A program made the translations under genes and the position numbers. A stretch of 64,000 nucleotides of DNA, from the NCBI GenBank assembly GCA_027622275.1, contig JAQBZB010000001.1:58175-122174 (forward strand), read 5' to 3'. This document shows, piece after piece, positions 39,296 through 49,999 of this stretch. Each line of letters starts with the position of its first letter. The stretch's first letter is position 1. This stretch comes from Planctomycetota bacterium. GTDB lineage: Bacteria; Planctomycetota; Planctomycetia; Pirellulales; Pirellulaceae. Below the pieces are notes generated by a model. The model ran no database searches. It was not told the DNA's origin and worked only from the letters and a program-made list of their open reading frames with translations.

Positions 39296-40432
39296 TTAGC
39301 CAACATTGGTCCACTGACCGGACTTGGCACTGGCGAGCACCGCGTCGCAGATCTTTTGCGTTTCCAACGCTTCACGGAATGTCGGACTCACCGGCTTGCC
39401 GGTCGACAGACCTGCCAGGAAGTCGGCGACTTGATGCACGAAGGTGTGTTCGTAGCCGATTTGCAAACCTGGAACCCACCACTTGTTCATGTAGGGATGG
39501 TCGCCATCGGTGACGTGAATCGAGCGCCAGCCACGAAGACGGCCTTCGGGGCCATGCTCAAAATATTCGAGACGATGAAGATCGTGCAGATCCCACTTGA
39601 GGGAACCATGCTCGCCGTTGATCTCGAGCGTATAGAGTGCTTTGTGGCCACGAGCATAACGGGTCGACTCGAACAAGCCGAGCGATCCGTTGCCGAAGTG
39701 GCAGAGGAACGCACAAGCGTCGTCAATTCCTACCGGCTCAACTTTCCCCGTCAAATTGTGCATGCGCTCTTTGACGAACGTTTCTGTCATCGCTGTTACG
39801 TTGGTCACATTGCCGTTCAGCCAGATGGCTGTATCGATGCAGTGAGCCAGCAGATCGCCCGTCACTCCCGAACCTGCGGCTGCGGCATCCAAGCGCCACA
39901 AAGCGGCCCCACCCTGTGGCAAGTCTTCGGCGATGGTCCAATCCTGCAGGAAGTTGGCCCGATAATGAAAGATGCGTCCCAGCTTGCCCTCGTCGATCAG
40001 TTGCTTGGCAAGCGTCACCGCGGGAACGCGGCGATAGTTGTACCACACCGTGTTCACGACACCGGCCTTCTCGACCGCCGCACACATCTCTTCGCCCTCG
40101 GCCACATTCATGGCCAGCGGCTTCTCGCACAAGATCATCTTGCCGGCCTCGGCGCAAGCGATCGCCATCTCTTTGTGCAGATTGTTGGGAACGCAGATAT
40201 CGACCGCGTCAATGTCATCTCGCGCGATCATATTCCGCCAATCGGTCTCGATCGATTCGTAGCCCCACCTACCCGCGAAGTCCTTCAGTTTTTCGGCATC
40301 TCGCGCACAGGCAGCCTTGAGAACGGGTTTGTATTCGTTATCAAAAAAGTTGCTGACGCGGTTATAGGCGTTCGAATGCGTACGGCCCATGAAGCCGTAT
40401 CCGATCATGCCGATATTGAGTGGCTTTGTCAT
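39296..40432 (-). CDS. Gfo/Idh/MocA-family oxidoreductase
   Basis: A 378-residue NAD(P)-dependent sugar or inositol dehydrogenase-like protein. The Rossmann start is [19 protein letters not shown], the family EKP motif is in [17 protein letters not shown], and the catalytic His region reads [14 protein letters not shown]. It neighbours sugar-isomerase-like genes, so it likely oxidises a sugar or polyol. The substrate is unknown. Confidence 0.93.
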   Translation of the reverse strand: MTKPLNIGMIGYGFMGRTHSNAYNRVSNFFDNEYKPVLKAACARDAEKLKDFAGRWGYESIETDWRNMIARDDIDAVDICVPNNLHKEMAIACAEAGKMILCEKPLAMNVAEGEEMCAAVEKAGVVNTVWYNYRRVPAVTLAKQLIDEGKLGRIFHYRANFLQDWTIAEDLPQGGAALWRLDAAAAGSGVTGDLLAHCIDTAIWLNGNVTNVTAMTETFVKERMHNLTGKVEPVGIDDACAFLCHFGNGSLGLFESTRYARGHKALYTLEINGEHGSLKWDLHDLHRLEYFEHGPEGRLRGWRSIHVTDGDHPYMNKWWVPGLQIGYEHTFVHQVADFLAGLSTGKPVSPTFREALETQKICDAVLASAKSGQWTNVG

Positions 40433-40482
40433 AGTGAGGCTCCGTGTTTTTCAGTAATCGGTTTCAATGGGAAACGTACGGG

Positions 40483-40924
40483 GAATGACCAAATCCCAAT
40501 GTCCAATGACCAATGAAAGAGAATTAGTTGTCGTTGTCTTCGTCTTTTGAGTTTCGATGGATGGCTGCGAAGATGCGGTTCAATTCGTCGGCTTCCTTCC
40601 ATAAAGCGCGAGCGTCGGGCTTCTTGTCCGGCACGGCCGCTGCAATCATCCGCAGCCAGTATTTAGTTTCCTTCGATTCTCGCTTGCAAATGCTAATGAA
40701 ATTACGGAACTGCTTTTTTGTCCCCGCTTCATCGGCTTCCGAATAATTAGCTCCAATACTTGTGCCCGACCTAACGACTTGACGAATCAATGGGCTCGTA
40801 ATGTCATTCACCGGCAGTTGCTTGAGGAAAGCAATCAACTCCTCACCAAACACAGCCGTCCGTTCAGTCAAATCAAATTTACGACCGTCTTCGTTGGTCA
40901 TTGGTCATTGTGGCTTGGACATTC
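40483..40924. repeat. Inverted repeats framing the four-helix-bundle gene
   Basis: The left block 40483-40516 is built of AATGACCAA/AATGTCCAATGACCAA words; the right block 40894-40924 is its inverse (TTGGTCATTGGTCATTG...GGACATTC). The gene between them starts inside the right block. This looks like a small cassette. Confidence 0.75.
40524..40901 (-). CDS. Four-helix-bundle protein (23S rRNA intervening-sequence type)
   Basis: A 125-residue helical protein of the family encoded by intervening sequences in some 23S rRNA genes; the IRQVVRSGTSIGANYSEADEA segment is diagnostic, followed by FRNFISICKRESKETKYWLR. It is not inside an rRNA gene here. The function of the family is unclear. The ATG lies in the flanking inverted repeat, which suggests gene and repeats travel together. 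Confidence 0.9.
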   Translation of the reverse strand: MTNEDGRKFDLTERTAVFGEELIAFLKQLPVNDITSPLIRQVVRSGTSIGANYSEADEAGTKKQFRNFISICKRESKETKYWLRMIAAAVPDKKPDARALWKEADELNRIFAAIHRNSKDEDNDN

Positions 40925-40929
40925 AAGCG

Positions 40930-41973
<1,044 letters not shown>

Positions 41974-42001
41974 GCTTTTATTCCTTGAGGGGCTCTTTCG
42001 T

Positions 42002-42745
42002 TCACGGTGAGTTCAGTCGAGGACGCAGCTCTTCGATGAGTTCTCGCAGCACGGCGTTTTCCGAAAGCTGGTCGAGCTTGCCGAGATGATGATCGATATC
42101 GTTGGGAGTTACGAAAGGAAAGGCGAGGCTGTGGTCGAGCGTCTCGTATTCGCCCGCATCCGACAAGCGAAAGAAGTGCATCTTCTCGCCTTCGTGACGC
42201 CACACTTCACTAATCTTCAGCGATGCAAATCCCGGCATTCGATCCAGGCAACTATTCGTCACATCAACTTCGACCAACAAGTCAGGTGGCGGGTCGACGT
42301 CCGGGACGTAAGTCTTCTTGCCGCGGACGACAGCTTCGTTCGCAACGTAATAAGCTTCATCCGGCTGGAACCCCTTCTCGACGCTCTCACCAGTCAACGT
42401 CGTCGAGCCAACACATTGGATATCGACGTCAAAGCTCCACGCAATGGTTTCGATGATGCGTCCGATAAAACTCTTGATCCAATCGTGATCCTTGCGCGGC
42501 GACATCAGCTCAAGTTCTCCTCCGTCATACGTATGACGCAACGAGCGATCACCCAACGCATCGAGAAATCGCATGTAGTCCTGCCACGTAACGCTGTGCA
42601 ACAAACTTGGCACTTCGAGTGCCCCACGGTCGTACGTGTGACGGAGATGATACTCGCCCAACGCGTCGAGAATCCCTTCGTACATCTCCCACGAAATTCC
42701 GTAGAGAACGACAAACGAATCGGTGGCCTGTTGTTTTGAGATCAT
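42002..42745 (-). CDS. Uma2-family (DUF820) nuclease-fold protein
   Basis: A 247-residue Uma2-type protein with a PD-(D/E)XK-like fold. The family core [15 protein letters not shown] is at about 150-164, preceded by [13 protein letters not shown] and followed by [15 protein letters not shown]. Family members are widespread in cyanobacteria and planctomycetes and their function is largely unknown. A second copy precedes it by 15 bases in the same direction. Confidence 0.88.
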   Translation of the reverse strand: MISKQQATDSFVVLYGISWEMYEGILDALGEYHLRHTYDRGALEVPSLLHSVTWQDYMRFLDALGDRSLRHTYDGGELELMSPRKDHDWIKSFIGRIIETIAWSFDVDIQCVGSTTLTGESVEKGFQPDEAYYVANEAVVRGKKTYVPDVDPPPDLLVEVDVTNSCLDRMPGFASLKISEVWRHEGEKMHFFRLSDAGEYETLDHSLAFPFVTPNDIDHHLGKLDQLSENAVLRELIEELRPRLNSP

Positions 42746-42760
42746 CGAGCGCTGGTGTTC

Positions 42761-43411
42761 CTACAACTGTCCTCTGACCCAATCCTCGAACTGCAATTCT
42801 GTTTCCGTGTCGTCCATTTCGTCGCGTAATTCGATAAATCGATTCAGGTCGTCCGATGACAGAAACGAAAAGTGGCGGCTCCGCTTGATTTGACGATAGC
42901 GACCGTCCTTGGTCAGCCCCAGGAACGTAACGACATAGTTTCGACAACGCCAGACCTCCTGCACGCCTAGGAGGCGATACATCTCGATACGATGCTTCGA
43001 ACTGGCCGTGACATCGACCTCGACGACCAAATCCGGCGGAGGATCGATGTCGGCGTAATACTGACTCTTGCCGCGCATCGCCGCAGCGGAATCCTTGCCG
43101 AGAAAGAAGCACTCGTCCGGCTCCAGACCGCGTTCGAAGTCTTCTCGCTTCATCGTGGTTGAACCGGCGTTTTGGCGAGGCATTCGACAGACGCGGCACA
43201 GGGCCGCCACAAGATTGCCGATCAACGTCTTTGACGACTCATGTTCGTAGGAAGGCGTCACGACTTCTAACCTCCCTTCAACAAAGGTATGCCGCAGCCG
43301 CCGCTCGCCGAGCGATTCGAGCAACGCCTCGTATTGCTCCCATGACAGACCGTTAAAGACGAACTGCTGAAGGGGCTTTAGCGAGTCGACAATCGGTGCC
43401 GCAACAATCAC
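42761..43411 (-). CDS. Uma2-family (DUF820) nuclease-fold protein, second copy
   Basis: A 216-residue paralogue of the next gene. It has the same order of motifs: FNGLSWEQYEALLESLGERRLRH-type start, GLEPDECFFLG, DPPPDLVVEVDVTASS and VQEVWRCRNYVVTFL. The first 25 residues are similar to those of its neighbour, pointing to an old tandem duplication. Function unknown. Confidence 0.88.
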   Translation of the reverse strand: MIVAAPIVDSLKPLQQFVFNGLSWEQYEALLESLGERRLRHTFVEGRLEVVTPSYEHESSKTLIGNLVAALCRVCRMPRQNAGSTTMKREDFERGLEPDECFFLGKDSAAAMRGKSQYYADIDPPPDLVVEVDVTASSKHRIEMYRLLGVQEVWRCRNYVVTFLGLTKDGRYRQIKRSRHFSFLSSDDLNRFIELRDEMDDTETELQFEDWVRGQL

Positions 43412-43419
43412 AATCGAGC

Positions 43420-44661
43420 CTATCCCTTTCGGTAATCGCCGACGCTCGGCACGCTCGCGAATGCGTCAGGCCCGAAGTAACGTAGTCCTTCGAGCGGCTC
43501 GCTGCCGGTGTTCTCGATCTCGACTCCATTGGTGGCGGCTTCGTGACTGATGAAGACTTCGTCTTCGGTCTCGGCACCAAAGCGAATCATGGCTGGCGTC
43601 TGTAACGCAAGTTTTCCCATGCGGCCTTTGCCCTGGACGGTGATCCAACCGCTGGCACCAGGATCTTTCAGGACACACTTCGCGCCTGGCTGTAGCGTGA
43701 GTCGTTTCGCGCTGAACAGCTGCGCGTCGTTGACACGACCGTACACGATCCAATCATCGCGCCAGCCGTTTCCTTCATCCGCCATGATTGGTTCGAGATA
43801 GTTGTTGTCCTTGAAGTTCGGATCAACATTCTTCTCCCAATCCAATTCGCCGACGATGAAGTCGAGATCTTGGTGCTTCTCGGCCGGCATGTCCTTCACC
43901 AACAGGGACCAGGGGACATAGCGGCCTTCGACGATGTTCTGGTACATGCCGAACACGTCGCTGCCCCACTGCGGTTCGTAGGTGCAAAGTGAACCGGGGG
44001 CGTGCAACACGCCCGGCGGGATGAGCCAACCGGTGCCGCGCTTCAAGCGGTAGGCCTTCGACAAATCGAGGATGCCGTTGTCGCCTTTGCCCCAATCTTC
44101 GAGACACTTGCGAACATCCGCCTTCGTCGTTCCTGGCTCTAGGCCCATGAACGTATAGGGAAAATTGTTGTCACAGTTGTTGTACTGCGGCGCGAAGTAA
44201 TAGCTTTCCGGCTTGCCTTCCTGTCCCACCAGTTTGGCATCGGCAAAGCTTTGATGCATGTGATGCGGGATGGGACCCATGTTGTCGAAGAATTTTGAAT
44301 AGATGGGCCACCGCTCGTACTGGTCCCACATCGCCTTGCCGATCATTCGAGTACCGGCTTCGGCGACGGCGTCCTGCAGTTGAAAGTGCTGATCTTCGAA
44401 CAAGGCAAAGCTCTGCCCTTCATGCCAGACACGCCCTTCATTGGCCGCGTCGGTCGTGCTGGCGAACCATCGCTCGTCGATACCGCCGCGTTCCGCGCCG
44501 TATTTGTAGTAGTCCGCCGGATGCAGCTTGATCCGCTTGCCAGGATGCAGAAAGCTTCGCGGGACCCACGTTGGCGAAAGACGCAGCAAGCCGCCTCCCG
44601 CGTCGAGTGCCCGGTCGAGGATCTTGGCAACACTATCGCCCATTGCGATGTTCTCCATCAT
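43420..44661 (-). CDS. Cupin-fold sugar isomerase-like protein
   Basis: A 413-residue protein with metal-binding cupin features resembling class I mannose-6-phosphate isomerase: MGPIPHHMHQSFADA (clustered His), then GTGWLIPPGVLHAPGS with the second-half His, and a C-terminal cupin-like strand region (ALQTPAMIRFGAETEDEVFIS). It probably isomerises or binds a sugar. It is the first of a series of minus-strand genes running to the oxidoreductase at 39.3 kb. Confidence 0.8.
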   Translation of the reverse strand: MMENIAMGDSVAKILDRALDAGGGLLRLSPTWVPRSFLHPGKRIKLHPADYYKYGAERGGIDERWFASTTDAANEGRVWHEGQSFALFEDQHFQLQDAVAEAGTRMIGKAMWDQYERWPIYSKFFDNMGPIPHHMHQSFADAKLVGQEGKPESYYFAPQYNNCDNNFPYTFMGLEPGTTKADVRKCLEDWGKGDNGILDLSKAYRLKRGTGWLIPPGVLHAPGSLCTYEPQWGSDVFGMYQNIVEGRYVPWSLLVKDMPAEKHQDLDFIVGELDWEKNVDPNFKDNNYLEPIMADEGNGWRDDWIVYGRVNDAQLFSAKRLTLQPGAKCVLKDPGASGWITVQGKGRMGKLALQTPAMIRFGAETEDEVFISHEAATNGVEIENTGSEPLEGLRYFGPDAFASVPSVGDYRKG

Positions 44662-44814
44662 GTTCGCTTACGCTCCGAATTGACTTTTATTGGTTCAGGC
44701 CGTGAATTGGTTTGAAGAGGGTTCACTTCGGACACGGCAGGCCGTTTCCGGCGATTTAGAACCTACTTCTCTAACATTTGGGGGGGCAGTTGGCAAGGCA
44801 GCGGAGCATTCGGT

Positions 44815-44930
44815 AGTGGTACAGTTTGGCGACGTCGGCGATTGTTTGTAACCCGACGCGTAAGCGAGGCAAAGCGTTTCGTCCTCGCTTACGCGTCGGG
44901 TTATTAGGTGAATCGCCAAACTGTACCACT
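44815..44930. repeat. Nested pair of perfect inverted repeats
   Basis: The outer repeat has perfect 18-bp arms (44815-44832, 44913-44930); inside it lies a second one with perfect 21-bp arms (44849-44869, 44883-44903) and a 13-nt loop. The two are unrelated in sequence. It occupies the middle of the 549-bp gap 44662-45210, which otherwise holds only the promoter region of the next gene. Confidence 0.9.
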
Positions 44931-45210
44931 GCGGAGCGTTCGACCGAGTCAAACCCTGGAATGCTCAAGCTGCTGTTTCACCGCGAAACGCTCGCGGTCC
45001 GCGGCGTTTTTTAGCTGCGTCGAGAGTCCGCCAAATCCACACGACGAAAGCCCTTGGAGAAAATTGGCCAAGTTGGTCTAATCGGAATTCCTGCAACTCG
45101 GTGTCACGAATGCGCGAACCGTGTTGCGGTTCATGGAGTAATTAACTTTGGCAGAAGTCCCGAGCGGTCAACTCGGGCAACCAAGGAGTCTTTCGGAACA
45201 AGGAGGTAAC

Positions 45211-45927
45211 ATGGCCACCAAGGATCAACGCCGTCAGAAGAAGCTGGAACGTAAGAACGCGAAACGCAAGGAGGTACGCAAGGAGTTGGCAAGCCGAGAC
45301 CAGGGCGGCTTGGCGACACAGTTCGCTCGTTACGCGAAGGCACCGATCTTGCACAGTCGCGTCGCGGCTTCGCTGTGGGACGTCGGAATCGGCTACGTCT
45401 TGCTGAGCCGCGAGTTGCACAACGGCCAAGTCGCGATTGCGAATTTCCTGGTCGACGTGTGGTGTCTGGGAGTCAAGAACATCCACGCGGACATTGTGTC
45501 GGTCGGCCAATACCGCAACAAATTCTTACCGCAGCTGAATCGCCTCGGCCCGCTGCTCGATGTCTCGCCGAGTTACGCCCGTAAACTCGTCGAAGGGGCT
45601 GTCGAGTATGCCCGAGATCTTGAGCTTCCACCGCACCGGGAGTACCGTATCGCCCGCGAATTGTTCGGCGACATCGATCCCAACGAATGTACGGAGCAGT
45701 TTGCATTCGGACGCGAGGGCAAACCTTTCTTCGTATCGGGCCCCCACGATTCACCACAGCGCTGTGCGCAAATCGCCAGCATTTTGACTAGCGTCCGTGG
45801 CCAGGGAAACTTCGACTACTTGGTGAACATGTCAGCGGACGAGTTTGGATCGAGTGGAATCACGCTCATCGATGAAGAAGACCTCGACGATTTAGAAGTG
45901 GAAGAAGTCGACGGATATCTCGAATGA
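45211..45927 (+). CDS. Conserved hypothetical protein with basic N-terminus
   Basis: A 238-residue soluble protein. The start is a Lys/Arg-rich helix (DQRRQKKLERKNAKRKE), the core has hydrophobic helices (SLWDVGIGYVLLSRELHNGQ, NFLVDVWCLGVKNI), and the C-terminus is very acidic (LIDEEDLDDLEVEEVDG). The ATG at 45211 is preceded by a strong AAGGAGG site, so an upstream extension is rejected. I do not recognise a function. Confidence 0.7.
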   Translation: MATKDQRRQKKLERKNAKRKEVRKELASRDQGGLATQFARYAKAPILHSRVAASLWDVGIGYVLLSRELHNGQVAIANFLVDVWCLGVKNIHADIVSVGQYRNKFLPQLNRLGPLLDVSPSYARKLVEGAVEYARDLELPPHREYRIARELFGDIDPNECTEQFAFGREGKPFFVSGPHDSPQRCAQIASILTSVRGQGNFDYLVNMSADEFGSSGITLIDEEDLDDLEVEEVDGYLE

Positions 45928-45942
45928 GTCGCACGCGACGTA

Positions 45943-45963
45943 GGACGGACGCCTCGTCCGTCC
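45943..45963. terminator. Short hairpin after the hypothetical gene
   Basis: Perfect 8-bp arms (GGACGGAC / GTCCGTCC) with a 5-nt loop, 16 bases after the stop codon and without a T tail. A second small palindrome (AGACTTCGGAAGTCT) follows at 46032-46047 before the end of fhcC. Confidence 0.55.
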
Positions 45964-46056
45964 ACCCGATAACCATTGACTCCGGCCGGCGCATGCCCGG
46001 CGATCTTTACGTACACTCCTGCACGCGAGTGAGACTTCGGAAGTCTGAGTCCACCT

Positions 46057-46872
46057 CTACGCCGAGTTCCAAACCAGAACCTCGCCCTTGCCCGGAACCG
46101 AGGCGTCACCTGAATACAGCTCGTACGCCCCGTCGGCAGGATCACACGGGAGAGTGATACCAAGCTGCTGTAGTTGGCGCGAATAGACTTTCAGGAAGTC
46201 GGGCGTGTATTGGCAGGCATAGGAAAACGTGGGGAGGATCTGGAGCGGGACGAGCGAGATGATCGTGCCGCGGATCATCCAGGCACCGGTTCGGATCTCG
46301 GCCCCGGAGAGCAAGACGATTGTGCCGCCTTTCATCTGCAAGCCGGTAAAGTCTTTCGCCGGGCCGCCGATTACGATGGTGCCGCGTCGCATTCGCATGC
46401 CAACCTCGAGCCCCGCCGAGCCGTCCACGATGATCGTTCCGTTGCGCATACCCTTCAGGCTGCCGCGGTATCCGGCTCCGATCTGGCCGCCGCCGTTGCC
46501 ATGAACGCGGATCAGACCTCTTCTCATTTCAGCGCCGATCCAATCGCTGGCGTTGCCGTGGACTTCGATCTCGCCACCCTTCATGTAAGCGCCGAGATGC
46601 ATTCCAACCGAGCCATGCACCGTGATCCGGCCGCGCGACATGCCGCGCCCGATCCAGCGGACGCGATGCAAGTTGCCGTGCAGTTCCAGATCGTCGCTAC
46701 GTTCGCCCTCGACGTCGAAGAAGTCGTCCACGCGGCGCTGTCGCTTGCCGTGATAGACGATCTTCGACCGGATCTCGTCATTCGACAGATCGGCGAACGT
46801 GTCCGGCGAGAGCACTTCGGCTTCCAGCGGCACGGTGGGCTGTTCTTTGAGCCGGAGGATGATCTTACTCAT
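46057..46872 (-). CDS. fhcC: Formylmethanofuran dehydrogenase/transferase subunit C
   Basis: A 271-residue right-handed beta-helix subunit with the GXGXG repeat fold shared with the C-terminus of glutamate synthase. Repeats such as GSVGMHLGAYMKGGEIEVHG, GSAGLEVGMRMRRGTIVIGG and KGGTIVLLSGAEIRTGAW are plain. In the Fwd/Fhc complex it scaffolds the A and B subunits. Its start overlaps the fhcA stop by four bases (ATGA). Confidence 0.95.
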   Translation of the reverse strand: MSKIILRLKEQPTVPLEAEVLSPDTFADLSNDEIRSKIVYHGKRQRRVDDFFDVEGERSDDLELHGNLHRVRWIGRGMSRGRITVHGSVGMHLGAYMKGGEIEVHGNASDWIGAEMRRGLIRVHGNGGGQIGAGYRGSLKGMRNGTIIVDGSAGLEVGMRMRRGTIVIGGPAKDFTGLQMKGGTIVLLSGAEIRTGAWMIRGTIISLVPLQILPTFSYACQYTPDFLKVYSRQLQQLGITLPCDPADGAYELYSGDASVPGKGEVLVWNSA

Positions 46873-48503
46873 AAGTTCGGCACACAGTCACGAATGTCAG
46901 GGTTCTCCAGGCGTTCCATTTCGACCGGGTAATTCTCGAACGCCATGGTGTAACAATCTTCGAACAGCGGCTGCAGGAACTGTTCAGTTCCCGGATCGTA
47001 ATGCGGCTTGATGATGAACTCGCGTCCGTCCGGGGTGGCGCGAATCTCGCCTTCTTCGATAACGACCTCGCCGCCCTTAATCACATATCGTGGGTGACCG
47101 AACATGCGAGCCACGTCATCATCATGTTCGTAGATCACGACATCGGCATCACAACCCACGCCGAGATTGCCCTTCTGATGCAACCCGAGCGCCCGCGCCG
47201 GGCCGGCGGACATCGCGGTTGCGATCTCGTACAGCGTGTACTCGCGAACAATCTCCGGCAACGTGATCCGCTGCTTGATCTTGTCCGGCAGCTTCTTCAA
47301 GCACTCTTTGCGGAAGTCGGCACACATCAGCAACTGAATGATCTCCGGATAACGCCAGAAGCAGCCGCCGTTGGGATGATCGGTCGACAGGAAGACCTGC
47401 CACGGATTCTTGATCAACAGCAGCAGTTCCAAGCCGACCGACCACTGAATCGCATTGACCAAATTGCTGGGCCGATAGGTGTAAGGAACGATGCCGCAAC
47501 CTGTCTCGTTCTCGATGTCCAGGTTGCCCCATTTGCGTCCGGTCAGCTTATACAGCAGATGCTGCCACGGACCGTCCGCGGTGATCGTCACGGTGTCGCC
47601 GAACAGTACAGCGCCGGCGTCGGTGGTAATGTTGGGATGCGTGTTGAAGTACTCAGCGAGTTGTGCCGTCTCGGATCGCATCTCGTCCCAGTCGTCGCCG
47701 CCATAGGCGTGATACTGGGAGTGAGCGATATGCGCTCGGTGTCCTTCGAGATGTTGCAAGGTGTCGAGCGTCGTCGAAATGTTGCCGGGCGCTCCGAGGT
47801 TGTTGCAGTGCAGATGCATCGGATGCGGCAGACCCAGATCGTCGCAGATCCGTGCCAATTGCAGGATGATGTCGCCCGGGGTCAACTTGCTGTAGCCTTC
47901 GATCGACGACGTCAGCTGCTTCGCGTCTTTACCCCACTTCCACGCCGCGACGCCGCCCGGATTGACGGCTTTCACTCCGTACGACTTGGCGGCCCAGATG
48001 TACCAGGCGACGATATTCTTCGCTCGTTCGTACTCGCCGTTCTCCAGCAAGTCGAGCACGATCTCGTTGTTCGCCATTAGCACGAGAGTACTCTTATCGA
48101 CAATGGGAATGTCGCCGAGTTCTTCGTGGGTGTGTCGCGCGGAGAGTACCGGGACTGCCGCTTCGTTCACCGTCGTCCAGCCCATGCCGGCATACAGGTA
48201 ACCGGTCGCGAAGGTGGTGGGAGCCATCCCGCCGAGTCCCGAGCGGCGAGTCTGCGAGCGGATGAAGGCTTGGGTGCGGCGATGGTCTTCGGGAGTCATC
48301 GCTCGCGCGAAATTGATCGCCCCGCCCGCGACATGCGTATGCACGTCGACACCGCCCGGAAAGACGATCATGCCCGTGGCGTCGATCGTCCGACCGCTTT
48401 CGACGGCCGACACGAACTTTCCGTCAGAGACGCAAAGTTCTCGCACCTCGCCGTCGATGCCGTTCGCTGGATCGTAGACTTTGCCTCCCGTGATTCGAAG
48501 CAT
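46869..48503 (-). CDS. fhcA: Formylmethanofuran dehydrogenase/transferase subunit A
   Basis: A 544-residue amidohydrolase-type subunit with a dinuclear metal site that links formate and methanofuran to formylmethanofuran. Seen are the metal motif VDVHTHVAGG (H55, H57), the lysine candidate in GVKAVNPGG, LHCNN, the His of HIAHSQYHAYGG and the Asp of FLSTDHPNGG. Length and order fit FwdA/FhcA. It lies between fhcB (96-bp gap with a palindromic element) and fhcC. Confidence 0.96.
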   Translation of the reverse strand: MLRITGGKVYDPANGIDGEVRELCVSDGKFVSAVESGRTIDATGMIVFPGGVDVHTHVAGGAINFARAMTPEDHRRTQAFIRSQTRRSGLGGMAPTTFATGYLYAGMGWTTVNEAAVPVLSARHTHEELGDIPIVDKSTLVLMANNEIVLDLLENGEYERAKNIVAWYIWAAKSYGVKAVNPGGVAAWKWGKDAKQLTSSIEGYSKLTPGDIILQLARICDDLGLPHPMHLHCNNLGAPGNISTTLDTLQHLEGHRAHIAHSQYHAYGGDDWDEMRSETAQLAEYFNTHPNITTDAGAVLFGDTVTITADGPWQHLLYKLTGRKWGNLDIENETGCGIVPYTYRPSNLVNAIQWSVGLELLLLIKNPWQVFLSTDHPNGGCFWRYPEIIQLLMCADFRKECLKKLPDKIKQRITLPEIVREYTLYEIATAMSAGPARALGLHQKGNLGVGCDADVVIYEHDDDVARMFGHPRYVIKGGEVVIEEGEIRATPDGREFIIKPHYDPGTEQFLQPLFEDCYTMAFENYPVEMERLENPDIRDCVPNL

Positions 48504-48524
48504 GCTTGGCGATTCTCTCTTATT

Positions 48525-48597
48525 TACGTGGCCTTTCGCTCCGCGAAAGTGCTCTTCCGGTAGCCGCGCGTCCTTTCGCGGAGCGAAAGGCCACGTA
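48525..48597. repeat. Perfect paired palindrome between fhcB and fhcA
   Basis: Perfect 25-bp arms (48525-48549, 48573-48597), each itself palindromic (CTTTCGCTCCGCGAAAG type), around a 23-nt loop. It begins two bases after the fhcB stop codon. Relatives are at 3368-3393 and 14644-14697. Confidence 0.9.
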
Positions 48598-48599
48598 CG

Positions 48600-49934
48600 T
48601 TAAACCTGCGCTGCAATCATCTGCGCGCCATCGGGCATCCAGAACGGCTTCTTGGCGATCGATTCCTTGATGCGGCGAACGACCTCTTCGTCCGTGGGAT
48701 ACGGCGATTTGAGAGCCGGCTTCAACGGCAACGGAATCTCGTCCATCCGATAAGCCGTTCCCGGTGCGGAAATCCCCGCGACGGCGGTCGTGATATGCAC
48801 CCGCGACAGCTTGCTGGTATGCGTTATGTGTGGGTCCAACACGATTGTGGGAATACGAGCGAGATGATCGATCGCCGGTTGAGGCATCGTCGCGCCGGGA
48901 TCGGCTCCGATGATGAATGCCGCGTCGGCGTCGCCTCGGACCAGCACATCGACGGTCGAGAACTCGCCGGGGTTGTAACGCGGATAGCCGCGATTGAACG
49001 TGATCCCGAACGGATAACCGGTTTGCCAACGCATGACGACGTCGGCTCCCGTAACATTGCCGTGACCGCGCATCGGCATGGCGACGAATTTGGTGAAGGC
49101 GTTCATCTCGGCAGCGAGCGTCAATAGCGCGGCGGAGTTCATGTGCTTGCCCCGCGTCATCGACAATCCCATGCCAAAGAACACGCAGCCAAACTTCGCC
49201 TTCTTCATCCGCGCGACGAGATCCGTACATTGTTCCAGCGTCACGCCAGTCTCCGCAACAGCTTCCGCACTGATTTTCTGATCCTTGATCATCGCACGCA
49301 GGATCGTGATCAGTTCAAAGTCCTTACCCGGACGAACTTGCAGGAAGATGTCGGCGGCTTTGGCGCTCTTCGTCGGGCGGATATCAACCAGCACGACCGT
49401 CCGATCCTTCCGGCCATTGGGCAGGAACTTGCTCTTGGGCATCAACGCGTACTTCGTAAAATGCCGGGGGTGGCACTCCGCGGGATTGCCTCCCCAGTAA
49501 ATAATAAAATCGCCTCGGTTCTTCACTTCACCGAGCGTACAAGTGACTTTGCCACCCAACTGGGCAGCGATTTCCGTGGGACCGTGTCACAAAGATGTGT
49601 GACTGTCCAGCAGACCACCCAGCAGGTCCGCCAGGGCCACACACTCGCGTTGTGCTTCGCAGGTTGTATTGCTCATCCCGTAGACCAACGGCATGTCGGC
49701 CTCGTGCAAGTACGTCGCGGCGACTTCGATGGCTTCGTCGAGCGTCGCTTCTTTGCCATCGATCAAAGCATCGGGATACTTGCGTTCGGCGGTATGGTTA
49801 AGAAACCAAGCCGTCCCCAGCACGCACGCCTTTTTCGCTTTGACAATGCGGACGTCGTCGGCGTGCAACTCGATATCGTCACAGACACAGCCACAGAACG
49901 TACACGTCGCGTTATTTACGACAGTGAGAGTCAT
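48600..49934 (-). CDS. fhcB: Formylmethanofuran dehydrogenase subunit B, putative selenoprotein
   Basis: A 444-residue FwdB/FmdB-type subunit read through a TGA at 49587-49589 (codon 116). The N-terminal CTFCGCVCDD (C11, C14, C18) is the 4Fe-4S motif. The TGA reads x-HGPTEIAAQLGG, and in FwdB and in formate dehydrogenase FdhF the residue before HGP is the Cys or Sec that coordinates Mo/W. Both sides are in one frame with no other change (then TLGEVKNRGDFIIYWGGNP). A SECIS-like hairpin starts 18 nt downstream. Selenocysteine is therefore the best reading; a nonsense mutation is the alternative. The start has a GGAG site. sel genes are not in the window. Confidence 0.88.
49551..49568 (-). promoter_or_regulatory. 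Candidate bacterial SECIS element in fhcB
   Basis: On the mRNA a 7-bp stem (GCUGCCC pairing with GGGUGGC, including two G-U pairs) carries an AGUU loop. The stem begins 18 nt and the loop 25 nt after the UGA at 49587-49589. A G near the start of a small apical loop at this distance is what bacterial SECIS elements recognised by SelB show. No folding energy was computed. Confidence 0.7.
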
Positions 49935-49999
49935 CGCATCTCCCGTTAGTTAGATTCTTCAACCGCCGGATCGTCCGAACTGGACGGAACGAGGAACGT

